Below are positions 5,680 to 7,337 of a DNA stretch of 7,337 bases, piece by piece. Every line of letters starts with the position of its first letter. The first letter of the stretch is position 1. Location of the stretch: contig JAKABK010000081.1 of NCBI GenBank assembly GCA_021796905.1, forward strand, positions 1-7,337, read 5' to 3'. The notes below the pieces were generated by a model that worked only from the letters and a program-made list of their open reading frames with translations, searched no databases and had not been told where the DNA came from. Both the position numbers and the translations under genes were made by a program. This DNA is from Actinomycetes bacterium (lineage in GTDB: Bacteria > Actinomycetota > Acidimicrobiia > Acidimicrobiales > Palsa-688).

Positions 5680-6447
5680 GGTCCTGGACCGGGTCGTCGC
5701 GGGGCCGGCCTTCAGCTGTTCGAGGGCCGGCGCCGGCCGGCTCGGGCGGCTCGGCCGGTCCCGTGAGGCGACCAGGCCGTCGAGGACGATGTCGAGGTAA
5801 CGCTCCCAGGCGGTGTCGTCGACCCGGGCGAGCAGCGACCCGACGCTGCCGAGCATGTGCTTGACCGCCACGACGTCGCTGATGCTGAGGTCGGCCCGGA
5901 GCCGTCCGCTGGTCTTGGCCCGTTCGAGCAGTGCCTCGCCGAGGGGGATGACCCGTTCCTTCAGGCGGCGGACCGCTCCCGGGGGCAGCTCGAGCTCCAA
6001 CAGTTCGCTCAGCGCCCGGTCGGCGACCTCCCGGGCCGTCGAGCGGCGCAGGTACCACACGAAGGCGTCCCAACCGTCGGGGATGCTCAACGCCTCCTCG
6101 AGGTCGGCGAGGTAGGCGGCCAGACGGTCGGCGAACAACGCCTCGACCAGGTCCTCCCGGGCGGGGAAACGCCGGTAGAGGGTCCCGATCCCGACCCCGG
6201 CGGCCGCGGCGATGTCACCGAGGGGTGTGGCGAGCCCGCGTTCGGCCATGAGCCGGCCGGCGGCGGCGAGGATCTGCCGGCGGTTCTCTGCCGCATCCCG
6301 GCGCAGTGGGTGCCGACAACCCGGCTCCGGCGGGCCCGACGCGGCTCGGCCCGACCGCGCTGGGTGCACGGTGGCTGGGTGCTCGGTGGCGGGGTGCTCG
6401 GTGGCGGGGACCTCAGGGGCGGGCTGCTCGCTGGTCGCCGGTGTCAT
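5650..6447 (-). CDS. TetR-family transcriptional regulator
   Basis: This is a one-component DNA-binding regulator, most likely a repressor of the exporter gene just upstream. Of 265 residues, the TetR helix-turn-helix domain lies at about 50-106: NRRQILAAAGRLMAERG (55-71), then GDIAAAAGVGIGTLYRRFPAREDL (77-100), a textbook recognition-helix region. The C-terminal ligand/dimer domain spans about 110-228 and contains SISDVVAVKHMLGSVG (188-203). Two regions are unusual. Residues 1-50 form a Pro/Ala/Glu/His-rich extension with a tandem ATEHP repeat. Residues 229-265 form an Arg/Pro/Ser-rich tail. The start is ATG 6447, two bases after the MFS stop, with only a weak GGGAT-like ribosome site, so it is probably translationally coupled. 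GTG at 6369 (Val27) is an alternative that would drop most of the repeat. The ligand is not predictable from the sequence. Confidence 0.9.
   Translation of the reverse strand: MTPATSEQPAPEVPATEHPATEHPATVHPARSGRAASGPPEPGCRHPLRRDAAENRRQILAAAGRLMAERGLATPLGDIAAAAGVGIGTLYRRFPAREDLVEALFADRLAAYLADLEEALSIPDGWDAFVWYLRRSTAREVADRALSELLELELPPGAVRRLKERVIPLGEALLERAKTSGRLRADLSISDVVAVKHMLGSVGSLLARVDDTAWERYLDIVLDGLVASRDRPSRPSRPAPALEQLKAGPATTRSRTGRRPGSSGG
6359..6403. repeat. 15-bp tandem repeat, three units, inside the TetR coding sequence
   Basis: Three adjacent 15-base units at 6359-6373, 6374-6388 and 6389-6403 differ from their neighbours by one base each. A partial fourth unit follows to about 6409. In the minus-strand frame they encode ATEHP, ATEHP and ATVHP (res. 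15-29 of the regulator). The unit length is a multiple of three, so copy-number change keeps the frame. Confidence 0.85.
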
Positions 6448-6449
6448 GC

Positions 6450-7337
6450 TCAGATCATCCCAGCTAGCGCAGCGTCGCTCGGGGCATCGATCGGGCCCCG
6501 GGTGAAGATGGCGGCAGCGCAGATCGCCCCGACGGCGAACACCCCGGCCGCCACCCAGAACGCCAGGTCGTCTCCTCTCACCGAGGCGACCGCCTGGGCG
6601 AGCTTCGAGGTGCCGTGGAGGCCGATGTAGGTGGCGGTGGCCGACGCTGCGAGGGTGTTCAGCAGCGCGGTCCCGATCGACCCTCCTACCTGCTGGCCGA
6701 TGTTGGGCAGGGCCGAGGCGACGCCGGCGTCGTCGGCTCCTGCCCCGGCGGTGGCGACGTTCATCGCCGCCCCGAACACCAGTCCGAGCCCGGCGCCCAT
6801 GACCAGCAGCCCGGCGAGGATGCCGCCCGTGTAGGTCGAGCCCACCTGGAGCTGGGCGAAGATCACCAGGGCACCGGCAGCGAGGGTCATGCCAGCGGTG
6901 ACCATCCATCGGGGACCGAAGCGGGGCAGCAGGCGGGCGTTGGCGAGCGCCGATGAGATGACCAGCACGCCGATCATCGGGAGGAAGGCGATGCCCGAGA
7001 CCATCGGGGAGAAGCCGAGGACGAGCTGGAGGTAGTAGGTCATGAAGAGGAACACCCCGAACATGCCGATCCCCGAGACCAGCATCACCAGGTTGGCCGC
7101 GCCCCGGTTGCGGTCGGCGAGAACCCTGAGCGGCAGGAGGGGGTGGGGGCTCGAGCGTTCCACCAAGAGGAAGGCGGCGACGAGGACCACGCCGACGACG
7201 AGCAGCGCGACGGTGAGCGGGCTGGACCATCCGCGGGTGTCGGCTTCGGAGAAGCCGTAGACGATCGCCGCCAGTCCGACCCCGACCGAGACCAGGCCGG
7301 GCCAGTCGAGGTGGATCCCGTGCTCACGGCGCCCACG
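6450..7337 (-). CDS. DHA2-type MFS multidrug exporter (C-terminal 295 residues)
   Basis: This is an inner-membrane proton-coupled drug exporter of the 14-helix DHA2 (EmrB/QacA-like) group. It is open to the window edge, so the N-terminal part, including helices 1-6 and the start codon, is missing. Numbering from the first visible codon, hydrophobic helices lie near 15-29, 41-59, 82-105, 113-131, 144-162, 172-193, 215-238 and 260-279. Eight helices fit helices 7-14 of the family. Family-like features are HLDWPG (9-14), GWSSPLT (36-42), ERSSPHPLLPLRV (60-72), SPMVSGIAFLP (110-120) and the ASALPNIGQQVGGSIGTALL stretch (207-226). The stop TGA is two bases before the TetR ATG, so the exporter and its probable regulator share a transcript. 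The substrate cannot be told from this half. The GTG at 7190 is internal, because homology continues upstream without a stop. Confidence 0.9.
   Translation of the reverse strand, partial: RGRREHGIHLDWPGLVSVGVGLAAIVYGFSEADTRGWSSPLTVALLVVGVVLVAAFLLVERSSPHPLLPLRVLADRNRGAANLVMLVSGIGMFGVFLFMTYYLQLVLGFSPMVSGIAFLPMIGVLVISSALANARLLPRFGPRWMVTAGMTLAAGALVIFAQLQVGSTYTGGILAGLLVMGAGLGLVFGAAMNVATAGAGADDAGVASALPNIGQQVGGSIGTALLNTLAASATATYIGLHGTSKLAQAVASVRGDDLAFWVAAGVFAVGAICAAAIFTRGPIDAPSDAALAGMI

Noticed and set aside
6359..6403. Tandem repeat as a CRISPR-like or operator iteron array
   Set aside because: The units are contiguous with no spacers, and they are in frame inside a coding sequence. A coding microsatellite-type repeat is the simpler reading.
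5857..6630. Plus-strand open frame (257 codons) across the TetR gene
   Set aside because: It is antisense to the TetR helix-turn-helix and has no recognisable domain. The minus-strand gene explains the region.

Overview
This is a very GC-rich window, and the gene content and order point to a high-GC actinobacterium. A branch such as Acidimicrobiia is possible, but that is only an inference from gene style. Dense third-position G/C, GTG and TTG starts, and the order miaB-miaA-dapF-hflX (known from Streptomyces and relatives) support the actinobacterial call. No tRNA, rRNA, CRISPR array, insertion sequence, integrase or recognisable defence gene was seen.

Positions 1-5633 hold a tightly packed plus-strand operon of six genes: the 3' part of miaB (cut by the window edge), miaA, dapF, hflX, a dapC-type aminotransferase, and a YbaK/EbsC-type Cys-tRNA(Pro) deacylase. 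The last four junctions are all four-base start/stop overlaps: ATGA at 1770, ATGA at 2663, GTGA at 3931 and TTGA at 5151. This suggests one transcript with translational coupling. Two themes are interleaved. The translation genes are MiaA and MiaB (ms2i6A37 modification of tRNA), HflX (ribosome-associated GTPase) and YbaK (removal of mischarged Cys from tRNA-Pro). The diaminopimelate/lysine genes are DapC and DapF, which supply peptidoglycan and lysine synthesis.

Positions 5650-7337 hold a convergent minus-strand pair: the last 295 residues of a DHA2-type (14-helix) MFS drug exporter, then a TetR-family regulator that starts two bases after the exporter's stop. The two transcription units meet tail to tail over 16 bases, with GC-rich inverted repeats around the junction that could act as a bidirectional terminator.

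Most of this window is ordinary housekeeping and accessory sequence. I do not see a convincing undescribed system. The most notable single observation is that DapF has Ser where the family's first catalytic Cys is expected, while the rest of the protein looks intact. Smaller points are the run of four start/stop overlaps, a 15-bp in-frame tandem repeat at the start of the TetR gene, and the mix of lysine and translation-quality genes in one operon.
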